Source: Prolixibacteraceae bacterium UBA5740
Lineage (GTDB): Bacteria; Bacteroidota; Bacteroidia; Bacteroidales; Prolixibacteraceae
Direction of reading: 5' to 3'
Assembly (NCBI GenBank): GCA_002419285.1
Contig: DIFU01000145.1
Coordinates: 8,116-37,287 of the forward strand
Length of the DNA: 29,172 nucleotides
Shown: positions 7,632 through 16,185 of the stretch, one piece after another
Layout: each line of letters opens with the position of its first letter
Position numbering within the stretch: the first letter of the stretch is position 1
Made by a program: the position numbers and the translations under genes
The notes under the pieces: generated by a model
The model's input: only the letters and a program-made list of their open reading frames with translations
What the model was told of the DNA's origin: nothing
Databases searched by the model: none

Positions 7632-9257
7632 TTAGTTTTCTGTGTCGTTGTAAAGTGCATCCCGCTGTTCCTTCAGCCTTTCGTCGCTGATGTAATCATC
7701 GTATTCCATCAATTTATCGATCATTCCATTCGGACCGATTTCGATGATCCGGTTACATACGGTCTGGATAAACTCATGGTCATGTGACGACATGAGGATA
7801 TTTCCCTTGAACCGGATCAAAGTGTTGTTGAAAGCCTGGATTGATTCCAGGTCGAGGTGGTTGGTGGGAGTGTCAAGAATCATAACATTGGCATTCCGGA
7901 TCATCATTCGGGCAATCATGCACCGCACTTTTTCACCTCCTGAAAGAACCCTTGCTTTTTTATAAATCTCCTCACCCGAAAACAACATCTTGCCTAAGAA
8001 TCCCCTGAGATAGACTTCAGTCGTGTCGTTTGAGAACTGTGCAAGCCAGTCGACCAATGTCATGTCATTGTCAAACAGCTCCTCATATTCGAGGGGAAGA
8101 TAGGCTTTCAGGATGGTTTGTCCCCATGCGAATGTGCCCTGGTCGGCCTGGTCGTGCCCTTTCAGGATCTCAAATAAGGCAGTCATGGCCCGCGTGTCGC
8201 GCGAAAGGAACACGATCTTGTCGTTTTTCTGGACCGAAAAGCTGAGGTCATTGAATAAGAGGGTGCCGTTCAGGCTTTTGGTCAAACCTGTCACTTCCAG
8301 GATCTGGTTGCCGGGTTCCCTTTCAGGAGTGAATATAATCCCCGGGTATTTTCTGGTAGATGGTTCAATTTCCTCGACATTCAGTTTTTCGAGCATTTTT
8401 TTACGGCTGGTGGTCTGTTTCGACTTCGAAACGTTGGCACTGAACCTGGCGATAAACTCCTGCAGTTCTTTTTTGCGTTCCTCAGCCTTTTTATTCTGGG
8501 CCATCTGCTGTTTCAGGGCCAACTGGCTTGATTCGTACCAGAATGAATAGTTTCCGGGGAACAACTTCACTTTTCCAAAGTCGATATCCACAATGTGCGT
8601 GCATATGGAGTCGAGGAAGTGACGGTCGTGAGATACCACCAGCACGGTATTGTCAAAGTAAGAGAGGTAATTCTCGAGCCATTGGACGGTTTCCAGGTCA
8701 AGGTCGTTGGTTGGCTCATCGAGGAGGAGGTTATCAGGCTTACCAAACAGTGCCTGGGCCAAAAGAACCTTGACTTTTTCTTTTCCGCTCAAATCACTGA
8801 CCAATACGTGATGTTTCTGTTCCTTGATTCCAAGCCCGCTCAATAAACTGGCGGCATTACTTTCCGCGTTCCATCCGTCGAGATCGGCAAACCGCTCTTC
8901 AAGCTCGGATGCCCGATGTCCGTCTTCCTCGGTAAAATCTGTTTTTGAATAGAGGGCATCCTTTTCATTCATGATTTCCCAAAGTTCAGCATGACCCATC
9001 ATTACCGTGGTGAGAACTGTGAAATCATTGTATTCGGAATGGTTCTGCCGGAGCACGGAGAGCCGTTCACCCGGACCCAGGGAAACAGAACCTTTTGTGT
9101 ATTCAATGTCGCCGCTGAGCATTTTCAGGAAAGTTGATTTGCCTGCGCCGTTTGCACCGATAATCCCATAACAATTGCCCGGTGTAAACTTCATGTTGAC
9201 ATCCTGGAAAAGTATTCGTTTGCCGAATTGGATGCCTAAATCTGAAACTGTAATCAT
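7632..9257 (-). CDS. ABC-F family ATPase, YbiT-like
   Basis: A 541-residue soluble protein with two ABC domains and no membrane segments, of the ABC-F translation-factor type that binds ribosomes near the E site. NBD1 has an intact Walker A (G34-ANGAGKS-41), Walker B LLLDE (177-181) and switch His210, but its signature is LSGKE (156-160). A charged helical linker spans about 245-300 and includes RFSANVSKSKQTTSRKK, as in E. coli YbiT. NBD2 has a good signature LSGGE (438-442), but its Walker A is replaced by LSRDTRAM (351-358) and the catalytic Glu after Walker B is T463 (MILDT). The intact parts therefore all fall in one of the two composite ATP sites. It is transcribed alone and divergent from the PBP gene. 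Confidence 0.9.
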   Translation of the reverse strand: MITVSDLGIQFGKRILFQDVNMKFTPGNCYGIIGANGAGKSTFLKMLSGDIEYTKGSVSLGPGERLSVLRQNHSEYNDFTVLTTVMMGHAELWEIMNEKDALYSKTDFTEEDGHRASELEERFADLDGWNAESNAASLLSGLGIKEQKHHVLVSDLSGKEKVKVLLAQALFGKPDNLLLDEPTNDLDLETVQWLENYLSYFDNTVLVVSHDRHFLDSICTHIVDIDFGKVKLFPGNYSFWYESSQLALKQQMAQNKKAEERKKELQEFIARFSANVSKSKQTTSRKKMLEKLNVEEIEPSTRKYPGIIFTPEREPGNQILEVTGLTKSLNGTLLFNDLSFSVQKNDKIVFLSRDTRAMTALFEILKGHDQADQGTFAWGQTILKAYLPLEYEELFDNDMTLVDWLAQFSNDTTEVYLRGFLGKMLFSGEEIYKKARVLSGGEKVRCMIARMMIRNANVMILDTPTNHLDLESIQAFNNTLIRFKGNILMSSHDHEFIQTVCNRIIEIGPNGMIDKLMEYDDYISDERLKEQRDALYNDTEN

Positions 9258-9302
9258 TTTATTATTAATTTATTCCGATGGATTGTAGTTGATAAGGGCC
9301 TG

Positions 9303-9310
9303 CAAAAATA
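9303..9310 (-). promoter_or_regulatory. -7 element for the ABC-F gene
   Basis: The minus strand reads TATTTTTG, a perfect TAnnTTTG box, 45 bases before the start codon. At the expected 20-base distance upstream there is only TTT, so the -33 element is partial. Confidence 0.5.
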
Positions 9311-9340
9311 GTTTTAAAATGTTACCGATTAAAGGAAAAA

Positions 9341-11767
9341 ATGATAAAACCCATTAATTTTGCAGGATTGAGTAACATTATGACCCAAAAGAATTTAAAA
9401 TCCTCAACCGCAAAAAACGGATTGGCGAAAAAGCGAAACACAGGGATGAAGAAGTTCAGATGGCTTTCATTCCTGATGAAACTGTTTGCCTTGGGAGCGA
9501 TTTCACTGGCATTGCTTTTTATCAGCGTTTATCTAGGCATTTTTGGCCGGATTCCTTCAGTGGAGGAGTTAAACCTTGTAAAAACACCCCTGGCTACAGA
9601 AGTTTTCTCGGCCGATGGCAGGTTGCTGGGCCGCTACTATGTGGAAAACCGCAGTGACGTGAAGTATGAAGAAATATCGCCAAACGTTATCAATGCATTG
9701 GTGGCCACCGAGGATTCAAGGTTTTATGAACATCGTGGGATCGATGAAGTTGCCCTGATGAGGGTTTTTATCAAGTCAATTCTCATGATGGATCGCCAAT
9801 CGGGAGGTGGATCGACACTCAGCCAGCAGATTGCGAAAAACCTATATCCCCGGCCGAACCTTGGAATCTTCACCTTGCCGGTCAGCAAGATACGGGAAGG
9901 AATCATCGCGTACCGACTCGAAAAAATCTATTCCAAGGAAGAAATCCTGACCATGTACCTGAATACGGTACCTTTTGGAGAGAATATTTTTGGAATAGAA
10001 GTGGCTTCCGAAAGGTTTTTTAGCAAAGGTCCAGGTGAACTGACTGTCCCCGAAGCAGCTGTATTGGTAGGCATCCTGAAAGCCAACCAGTTGTTCAATC
10101 CCAGGATTCACCCCGACAGGTCTCTGGAGCGCCGTAATGTGGTCATTGACCGAATGGTAGCCAATGGCTATCTGGAAGAAAGCGAGGCAGAAAAGTATAA
10201 ACAGGCCCCACTGGGTCTCAACTACAGGCTAATCACCTATAACCAGGGGCCGGCACCTTACCTTCTTGAACACCTGCGTCCTGAACTGACTGCCTGGTGC
10301 CGGTCGAACGTGAAGCCCGATGGCGAGCTGTATAACCTGTATACCGACGGATTGAAAATAATCACCACCATTGATTATAACCTTCAGAGTTATGCCAACC
10401 AGTCGGTATCGGAACACATGAAAAAATTGCAGGGTGTGTTTGACGAGCATTGGAAGGGACGTGAACCCTGGGGTAAGGATCAGGCGGTTGTGGAGCGTGC
10501 CATGAGACGGACCGAGCGATACACGGCTGCGAAAGCCGCAGGAATGAGTGAAGAGGAAATCAGGGTAGAGTTTGAGGCACCTGTTGATGCTACTCTCTTT
10601 ACATGGGATGGTTTAAAAGCGGAGAAGACAACCCCGCTCGATTCGGTAAAACATTACCTGAAGCTGCTGAAGGCCGGTTTCATGGCCATGGAGGCAAATT
10701 CGGGACAGGTAAAAGCCTGGGTGGGAGGCATTGACTTCAGGTTTTTTAAATACGATTACGTGAAGGCCCCACGACAGGTAGGGTCAACTTTTAAACCGGT
10801 GGTTTACCTCGCAGCTCTCGAGGAAGGACTCAGTCCCTTTGATTATTACTCAAACGAAAAGAAGGTGTACCACGATTACCAAGATTGGTCGCCCACCAAT
10901 TCGAATGGGGAGTATGGTGGTTATTATACCATGAAAGCCGCCTTGTCCAGGTCAATCAATACCGTTTCGGTGGATGTACTGATGCGGACCGGTGTGCAAA
11001 ATGTAATCCGGACAGCACGTGATCTGGGAATGACCTCCGAACTGCCGGAATATCCTTCGCTGGCATTGGGAGCTGCCACAGTGAGCCTTCAAGAAATGGT
11101 CAAGACCTATGCCGCCATCGTCAATGGCGGGGCACCGGTTGAACCCCATATCCTGATGAGGATTGAGGACCGGAACGGAACCGTATTGCACGAATTTACC
11201 GAGCCGGTTGCAGATGGCAGCAGGATCGATCCCGGGAACACCAAATTGGTGATAGAAATGCTTCGCGGAGTTGTGGAGGAAGGGACTGCCCGCTCGATCC
11301 GGTCAGTCTATCAGGTATCCGGTGATTTTGCCGGTAAGACAGGCACAACCCAGGATCATGCCGATGGTTGGTTTATTGGTTTTACCCCGACACTGGTGGC
11401 AGGTTGTTGGGTAGGTGCTGATGACCCCGCCATACATTTCCGGACCATTACCTACGGGCAGGGAGCCTATATGGCACTCCCGGTTGTTGGCGGTTTCTAT
11501 CAACGGTTAAACAATGACCGGAAATTTGCCTATATGCGATTGCAGGAGTTTGAACGCCCTGATTCGTTGGTCATGAATGAGCTTTATGCCATGGAGCCGT
11601 GGGTTGAACAAATCAGGCCTTCGTTTGACCTTCGTGAGATTTTTGGCATCAGGAAAGGCCAGGATAAACAGGAGGACGAAACCCTTAGGCAAAGGGGTGA
11701 AACATCGCCCAAGGATGACAAAGAACCTGTCTGGGAGAAGATCCGAAAAATCTTCAAAAAGAAATAG
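9341..11767 (+). CDS. Class A penicillin-binding protein (PBP1A type)
   Basis: An 808-residue bifunctional peptidoglycan synthase with a basic cytoplasmic N-terminus and one membrane helix (about 43-67). The GT51 glycosyltransferase domain shows E124-D-S-R-F-Y-E-H-R-G, GGSTLSQQIAKNL (156-168) and EKIYSKEEILTMYLN (194-208). The transpeptidase domain has S482-T-F-K485, S538-I-N540 and K666-T-G668. A charged tail ends the protein. The start is uncertain. The first ATG (9341) has AAAGGA just upstream, but a TAATTTTG box at 9355-9362 lies inside this extension. If that box is the promoter, translation starts at the ATG at 9380 (MTQKN). The gene is divergent from ABC-F and convergent with the DUF819 gene. 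Confidence 0.93.
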   Translation: MIKPINFAGLSNIMTQKNLKSSTAKNGLAKKRNTGMKKFRWLSFLMKLFALGAISLALLFISVYLGIFGRIPSVEELNLVKTPLATEVFSADGRLLGRYYVENRSDVKYEEISPNVINALVATEDSRFYEHRGIDEVALMRVFIKSILMMDRQSGGGSTLSQQIAKNLYPRPNLGIFTLPVSKIREGIIAYRLEKIYSKEEILTMYLNTVPFGENIFGIEVASERFFSKGPGELTVPEAAVLVGILKANQLFNPRIHPDRSLERRNVVIDRMVANGYLEESEAEKYKQAPLGLNYRLITYNQGPAPYLLEHLRPELTAWCRSNVKPDGELYNLYTDGLKIITTIDYNLQSYANQSVSEHMKKLQGVFDEHWKGREPWGKDQAVVERAMRRTERYTAAKAAGMSEEEIRVEFEAPVDATLFTWDGLKAEKTTPLDSVKHYLKLLKAGFMAMEANSGQVKAWVGGIDFRFFKYDYVKAPRQVGSTFKPVVYLAALEEGLSPFDYYSNEKKVYHDYQDWSPTNSNGEYGGYYTMKAALSRSINTVSVDVLMRTGVQNVIRTARDLGMTSELPEYPSLALGAATVSLQEMVKTYAAIVNGGAPVEPHILMRIEDRNGTVLHEFTEPVADGSRIDPGNTKLVIEMLRGVVEEGTARSIRSVYQVSGDFAGKTGTTQDHADGWFIGFTPTLVAGCWVGADDPAIHFRTITYGQGAYMALPVVGGFYQRLNNDRKFAYMRLQEFERPDSLVMNELYAMEPWVEQIRPSFDLREIFGIRKGQDKQEDETLRQRGETSPKDDKEPVWEKIRKIFKKK

Positions 11768-11781
11768 AATTCGTTTTTAGG

Positions 11782-13095
11782 CTACCAGCTTTTCAAAAAT
11801 TCAGGAATGGAAGATTTCTGGAATATCTCGAGTAATTCTCCCATGCCAATGCCTGCATAGGTTCCAAAGGCATAACCCAGCAATCCCACAGCTATGCCAC
11901 TGACGATGACATCCTTGTTGCGAATGGCTGCTGCAACAGCTGGTACAAAAGGCGGGGAATAAGTTAAAGCCGTTATGGTTATGATCGTCGTGTCGGAATC
12001 CACTCCGAAGATTTTTGAGAGAATGATATGAATAAACATAGAGCCAAACACGGCCATGGCAACGAAGTAGAATATGTTTAGGTACTCCTTTTTGAATATT
12101 CCGCTCAGGTCGGCTTGGGAGGCGATAACCAGCGAAAAAACAATGATCAGGTACATTCCCAGTTGAAATGTGTTTTCAATCTTGCTGATGGCCGGAACGA
12201 ATGAAAATGCCAGTCCCAGGGTACTCATGGTAAGAATCAGGACGGCCATTTGACTTTCCTTGCCAACCAGGGTACTCACGCCAAACGAGATTCCGACGAT
12301 GGCAGATGCCAGCATGAATGCCCAGACCAGCTTGATAGCTGCCTTTTTATTCAACATGCCAAGGTAATTGTCGACACCCTCTGTTTCACGGGCAATGGCA
12401 CAGATCGCCTTGTGTCGTTTGACGTCCCTGAAATGGGGGAGGAACAGGTTGAAAACACTTTGGGCAATGGTCATAAGAAATACCAGACAGACTGTGCCTA
12501 AAACCACATCATAAGTATGGGTCATGATGTAGGTGTTGGAATTCACATTGAGGGCGGTGCCGATGGCTGCCAGGTTAGGTGTGCCGCCTGTGTATACACC
12601 AACCAGCATTCCTCCAACCTTATTGGCTTCGGCGATGGAATCACCCCACAGAAAAAAACCTATAAAAATGGCTGCGAATAAGGAAATCATTGCCAACAGC
12701 AGGGATTTCATCGCTTCACGTGCCAAACTCATGTATTTGCGGAGATCGAGTGAGAACAGGATAAGGGGGATGGCAACGCCGATGGCAACGTTCATGATAT
12801 TTGCCTGGATACCCCCAATCTGGTTAAGCGCAATGTCGCCTGTCGTGATCATGCCATTGTGAAATGCATCCATGAGCTGATCCTCCTTGAGAGGGTTGCC
12901 TTCTGCCAGCACTTTCATGCGTTTATAATTTTCGCTTGCCTTTGGAAAGATTCCGATATTACCCCATAACAGCCCCAGGGCATAGGCCAAAACCACGGCA
13001 CCGACTTTTCGGATTTTATCGGAAATATGGGTGAGGTAAATCAGGAAGACCGGAATCAGAAGATAGGCGATGATTAAGGCTATCGTGATCAGCAT
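11782..13095 (-). CDS. DUF819 family membrane protein (YjcL-like)
   Basis: A 437-residue very hydrophobic protein with roughly a dozen membrane helices and no signal peptide. The segment GGTPNLAAIGTALNV (about 170-184) and the pattern of paired helices match the DUF819/YjcL family. That family is structurally reminiscent of secondary transporters, but its substrate is not established. The ending G-M-G-E-L-L-E-I-F-Q is well formed, so the protein looks complete. It lies downstream of the dehydrogenase gene on the same strand. A terminator and a separate -7 box lie between them, so it is probably its own unit. No terminator is visible in the 14 bases shared with the convergent PBP gene. Confidence 0.78.
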   Translation of the reverse strand: MLITIALIIAYLLIPVFLIYLTHISDKIRKVGAVVLAYALGLLWGNIGIFPKASENYKRMKVLAEGNPLKEDQLMDAFHNGMITTGDIALNQIGGIQANIMNVAIGVAIPLILFSLDLRKYMSLAREAMKSLLLAMISLFAAIFIGFFLWGDSIAEANKVGGMLVGVYTGGTPNLAAIGTALNVNSNTYIMTHTYDVVLGTVCLVFLMTIAQSVFNLFLPHFRDVKRHKAICAIARETEGVDNYLGMLNKKAAIKLVWAFMLASAIVGISFGVSTLVGKESQMAVLILTMSTLGLAFSFVPAISKIENTFQLGMYLIIVFSLVIASQADLSGIFKKEYLNIFYFVAMAVFGSMFIHIILSKIFGVDSDTTIITITALTYSPPFVPAVAAAIRNKDVIVSGIAVGLLGYAFGTYAGIGMGELLEIFQKSSIPEFLKSW

Positions 13096-13115
13096 AAGGC
13101 TAGTTTAATGTTAAT

Positions 13116-13123
13116 CAAATATA
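13116..13123 (-). promoter_or_regulatory. -7 element for the DUF819 gene
   Basis: The minus strand reads TATATTTG, a perfect TAnnTTTG box about 20 bases before the start codon. Exactly 20 bases further upstream there is TTA, a two-of-three match to the -33 TTG. Confidence 0.5.
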
Positions 13124-13155
13124 GGATAAAAATATACCAGGTGTAATTATACTAT

Positions 13156-13195
13156 AAAAAGAGGGTGCAAAGTCGGTTATGACCGGTTTGCACCC
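13156..13195 (-). terminator. Terminator of the carboxynorspermidine/saccharopine dehydrogenase gene
   Basis: The stem GGGTGCAAA/TTTGCACCC (13163-13171 with 13187-13195) has a 15-base loop that can itself pair (ACCGG/CCGGT-like). On the minus strand it is followed by CTCTTTTTATAG. It lies about 47 bases past the dehydrogenase stop and separates it from the DUF819 gene. Confidence 0.85.
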
Positions 13196-13242
13196 CTTTG
13201 TAAACTTGTATTTTAAATTTCGGAAGGAATGGTTCCAGCCGG

Positions 13243-14442
13243 CTAATATTCAAACTCAAGGTCTACACCTTGTAATTCATGCCATGGCAAACCATGTTGG
13301 TTCAGTGCCTCCATAAAAGGATCCGGATTGAACTCCTCGACATTGAAAACGCCAGGTTTTTTCCACAGTCCCTTCAGGTACATCATGGCGCCAATCATCG
13401 CAGGAACACCTGTAGTATAGCTCACTGCCTGGGTTCCGGTTTCGGCATAGGCCGCTTCGTGACTACAATTGTTGTATACATAATAGGTCTTTTCTTTTCC
13501 GTCTTTCAAACCCTTGATACGACATCCAATGGATGTCCAACCCTTATAGTTCTCGCCCAGGTCACCCGGATTGGGCAGCACAGCCTTGAGGAACTGGATC
13601 GGAACAATCTCCCGTCCTTCGTACATGACCGGCTCAATCCCAGCCATGCCAATGTTCTGGATCACTCTAAGGTGGGTAAGATACTCCTGTCCGAAAGTCA
13701 TCCAGAACCGTGCCCTTTTCAGTGTCGGGAAATTTCTTACAAGCGATTCGAGTTCTTCGTGGTAAATCAGGTAAGATTCCTTCGGCCCGATTTCCGGATA
13801 ATTCAGGGGCTTGTGGATTTCATGGGGTTCGGTTTCGACCCATTTGCCATTTTCCCAATATTTACCTTTCTGGGTAACTTCGCGAATGTTGATTTCGGGA
13901 TTGAAATTGGTGGCAAATGCCTTTCCATGATCACCGGCGTTACAGTCGACAATATCGAGATAATGAATCTCATCGAAATGGTGTTTGGCTGCATGGGCAG
14001 TGAATACGCTGGTTACCCCAGGGTCAAAACCACAGCCGAGAATGGCGGTAATTCCAGCGTTTTTAAATCTCTCCTGGTACGCCCACTGCCATTTATATTC
14101 AAATTTGGCTTCATCCTTGGGTTCATAATTGGCAGTGTCGAGATAGCTGGTTTCTGTCTCAAGACAAGCATCCATGATGGTCAGATCCTGGTAGGGAAGA
14201 GCCACATTCACAACCAGGTCCGGCTTAAAGGAACGGATCAGAGCCACTAACTGAGGAACATTGTCGGCATCAACCTGCGCAGTTTTGATGCGGTTTCCAC
14301 CTATTTTCCTGGCAATAGCATCGCATTTTGATTTGGTCCGGCTGGCCAGCATGATTTCAGTGAAAACTTCAGGCAAGGCAGCCATCTTGTGCGCAACTAC
14401 AGTTCCAACGCCACCGGCGCCAATGATCAATACTTTTCCCAT
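13243..14442 (-). CDS. Saccharopine dehydrogenase family protein, probable carboxynorspermidine dehydrogenase
   Basis: A 399-residue NAD(P)-dependent oxidoreductase. The Rossmann motif is MGKVLIIGAGGVGTVVAHK, with G-A-G-G-V-G at residues 8-13. The C-terminal part fits the Sacchrp_dh_C domain, and ILGCGFDPGVTSVF lies in the middle. Proteins with this exact opening in gut and marine bacteria are carboxy(nor)spermidine dehydrogenases. These reductively join aspartate semialdehyde to putrescine or diaminopropane in the alternative spermidine pathway. The decarboxylase partner is not in the window, so lysine-pathway or other roles remain possible. The frame is open three codons further to a TTG (14449-14451), but the ATG at 14442 gives the family's normal N-terminus. 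A -7-like box TTATTTTG lies at 14468-14475 on the minus strand. Confidence 0.85.
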   Translation of the reverse strand: MGKVLIIGAGGVGTVVAHKMAALPEVFTEIMLASRTKSKCDAIARKIGGNRIKTAQVDADNVPQLVALIRSFKPDLVVNVALPYQDLTIMDACLETETSYLDTANYEPKDEAKFEYKWQWAYQERFKNAGITAILGCGFDPGVTSVFTAHAAKHHFDEIHYLDIVDCNAGDHGKAFATNFNPEINIREVTQKGKYWENGKWVETEPHEIHKPLNYPEIGPKESYLIYHEELESLVRNFPTLKRARFWMTFGQEYLTHLRVIQNIGMAGIEPVMYEGREIVPIQFLKAVLPNPGDLGENYKGWTSIGCRIKGLKDGKEKTYYVYNNCSHEAAYAETGTQAVSYTTGVPAMIGAMMYLKGLWKKPGVFNVEEFNPDPFMEALNQHGLPWHELQGVDLEFEY

Positions 14443-14715
14443 AGATAACAATATTTATTTTAGCATGCAAAATAACGATTTTTTCATGAATAGGACATCT
14501 TTTTCATTGCCATCTTCACCCATTCTTCCATGTCTTTCTGAACTTGAGTTCATGAAAAGATGGATTTCATGTGATGCAAAATTAAATGGAATTTTCAGGA
14601 TATAGTGTGTAAGCTGAATTGCAAAATTGATATAAAAATTTCGCCAGATGGAGTCATTTATTATCAAAAAGTGTTATAAATAGTTGATTTAGCTAATAAA
14701 TGAAATTAATACTGT
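14443..14715. other. Intergenic region upstream of the dehydrogenase, with inverted repeats
   Basis: No gene is seen on either strand. The stretch is AT-rich and must hold the dehydrogenase promoter; minus-strand -7 candidates are TTATTTTG (14468-14475) and TAATTTTG (14577-14584), neither with a good -33. Two inverted repeats abut: GAACTTGAGTTC (14540-14551) and CATGAAA-N7-TTTCATG (14551-14571). They may be an operator, but there is no direct evidence of a regulator. Confidence 0.4.
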
Positions 14716-14848
14716 TATTTTTGCCGTACTGGGTGATTTTATTGACGAAACCCGATAAAAAAAATACCAAATAACCAAGACACAACAGTAGACCTTTCGC
14801 ATAGATTTACATCGTGTAACCGCCCGTCATTGTCGCGGGCGGCTTTTT
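14716..14848 (+). ncRNA. Candidate small RNA between the dehydrogenase and symporter genes
   Basis: A perfect -7 box TATTTTTG (14716-14723) is followed about 115 bases later by an intrinsic terminator on the same strand, with no open reading frame of note between. A transcript from about 14730 to 14848 would be near 119 nt. It could form a weak GGGT/ACCC hairpin at the 5' end (14731-14734 with 14750-14753), then an A-rich unpaired stretch, a TTACA-TCG-TGTAA hairpin (14807-14819) and, directly stacked on it, the terminator stem. Both flanking genes run the other way, so the + terminator has no mRNA to serve. The -33 element is not recognisable. No known RNA family was recognised. Confidence 0.5.
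14820..14848 (+). terminator. Plus-strand terminator overlapping the symporter 3' end
   Basis: The stem CCGCCCG (14820-14826) / CGGGCGG (14836-14842) has a 9-base loop and is followed by CTTTTTAA. On the minus strand the hairpin has no T-run after it, so the signal is directional and points against the symporter gene. The symporter stop codon lies in the loop. Confidence 0.8.
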
Positions 14849-16185
14849 AAAGAGCTTGCTCCAACCATTAGTATTGCGGCATTGATAATAAATGCCGCGA
14901 AAATCAGCCAATATCCTTCAGATCGGCCCGTGCTGTCGGTCAGGATTTTTCCTGCCAGCGCCAGTCCGCCCCCGACCGTAATCGCCACTATTGCTTTATC
15001 CTTTTTGACTGGCCACCCTGCAAGGCCAGCGATGATAGGGATGATAAATGCGCCTGAGAAAAACGTGAGCGACATTAAGAGGGCATTGAGGATGGAGGTG
15101 ACTTTGAGGGCAATGATCAGGCTTACACTACCCATAAGTACAATAAATATTCTTGTCAATTTCATTGTGCCAGGCTTGTCGAGGTTGCCTGTAAACAGCT
15201 CAGCCAGTATCATGGAGCTGTTCAATAAGGTGGTATCGGCCGATGACATCACCGCTGACAGTAACGCCGCTGCCATCAGTCCAAGTGCCCATGGTGGCAG
15301 GAAAGAACTACCCGGAATGATAAAACCGTTACCAGTCGTTGCCTGACTGCCGGCCATTACACCCAGCCAGGTCAGGATTAATGCAACCGGAATCAGCAAT
15401 ATGGCAACGGTCAGAACGCTTCTTTGGGCAACCTTTGCGTTTTTGGCACAGAAGATCCTCGAATAAATGTCGGGTCCAACCACAAAGGTGATGCTGTACG
15501 TCAACAAAAGTATCAACAAATCAGCAACCGTGAAAGCTTCATTAAATAGGGTAAAAGCAGGTACTGCCGATTCAGTGTTTATGGGTGAATGATTCAGGCG
15601 CAGAATAAACATGGTAATGATACCTGCCAATATGATCAAGGCCTGAACAAAGTCGGTTTTAAGGATGCTGAGCTGTCCGCCTGCAAGGGTGTAAAAGACA
15701 AATATGGCTCCACAGATCAATGCGCCATTCTGGTAGCTGGTAATGTCAAGGCTGTCAAGGATTTTGGCTCCGGCTATAATTTGCGCGGCGATAATACCGG
15801 TCCACGCTATGGGGATCAGCAGGCTTGCAGCTTTTTCGGCCTTTTTACCATAAAATCGAAGAAGAAGCTCAGGGAGGGTATAGTGTCCCAACAGACTGAT
15901 TTTTTGGCTGATCATCGACAAAACAAACAGTCCTGCAGAAGCGCTGAGAAGAAACCATGCTGCAGGCCACCTGGCTTTCTGGCTTAGTTCAATGGTCCCA
16001 AGAATCGCAGACCCCCCCATGATTGTGGCGAAAAGACTTCCTGATACCTGCCACCAGCTGCCCCTTTTACCTGATATGTAATAATCGGAGGCATCCTTAA
16101 CCTTGAAAAAGGAATAGATGCCGATTCCCGTTACCACGGCCAGATATATCACCAATATCAATTCAATCTGTGTCATGTAAGCCAT
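14827..16185 (-). CDS. Sodium:solute symporter family (SSS/SSF) transporter
   Basis: A 452-residue integral membrane protein of the SSS family, which includes proline, pantothenate and sugar/Na+ symporters. The N-terminal DYYISGKRGSWWQVSGSLFATIMGGSAILG (about 34-63) matches the family's first two helices, whose unwound region binds the substrate and sodium. GGQLSILKTDFVQALIIL (about 168-185) is the classic SSF signature region. About 12-13 helices are visible, slightly fewer than in the longest members. The substrate cannot be told. Two starts are possible: MAYMTQ at 16185 or MTQ at 16176. It would use the sodium gradient, which the Rnf complex could supply if that complex is Na+-dependent. 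Its last codons overlap a plus-strand terminator. Confidence 0.9.
   Translation of the reverse strand: MAYMTQIELILVIYLAVVTGIGIYSFFKVKDASDYYISGKRGSWWQVSGSLFATIMGGSAILGTIELSQKARWPAAWFLLSASAGLFVLSMISQKISLLGHYTLPELLLRFYGKKAEKAASLLIPIAWTGIIAAQIIAGAKILDSLDITSYQNGALICGAIFVFYTLAGGQLSILKTDFVQALIILAGIITMFILRLNHSPINTESAVPAFTLFNEAFTVADLLILLLTYSITFVVGPDIYSRIFCAKNAKVAQRSVLTVAILLIPVALILTWLGVMAGSQATTGNGFIIPGSSFLPPWALGLMAAALLSAVMSSADTTLLNSSMILAELFTGNLDKPGTMKLTRIFIVLMGSVSLIIALKVTSILNALLMSLTFFSGAFIIPIIAGLAGWPVKKDKAIVAITVGGGLALAGKILTDSTGRSEGYWLIFAAFIINAAILMVGASSLKSRPRQ

Noticed and set aside
11737..11755. GAAGAT/ATCTTC hairpin at the end of the PBP gene as a terminator
   Set aside because: Neither strand has a T-run in the right place after the stem, and the stem is short and weak.
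13279..14250. A 323-codon open frame on the + strand, antisense to the dehydrogenase gene
   Set aside because: It lies wholly inside a gene with clear family motifs on the other strand, has no start signal, and its product resembles no family. It is a by-product of the codon usage of the real gene.
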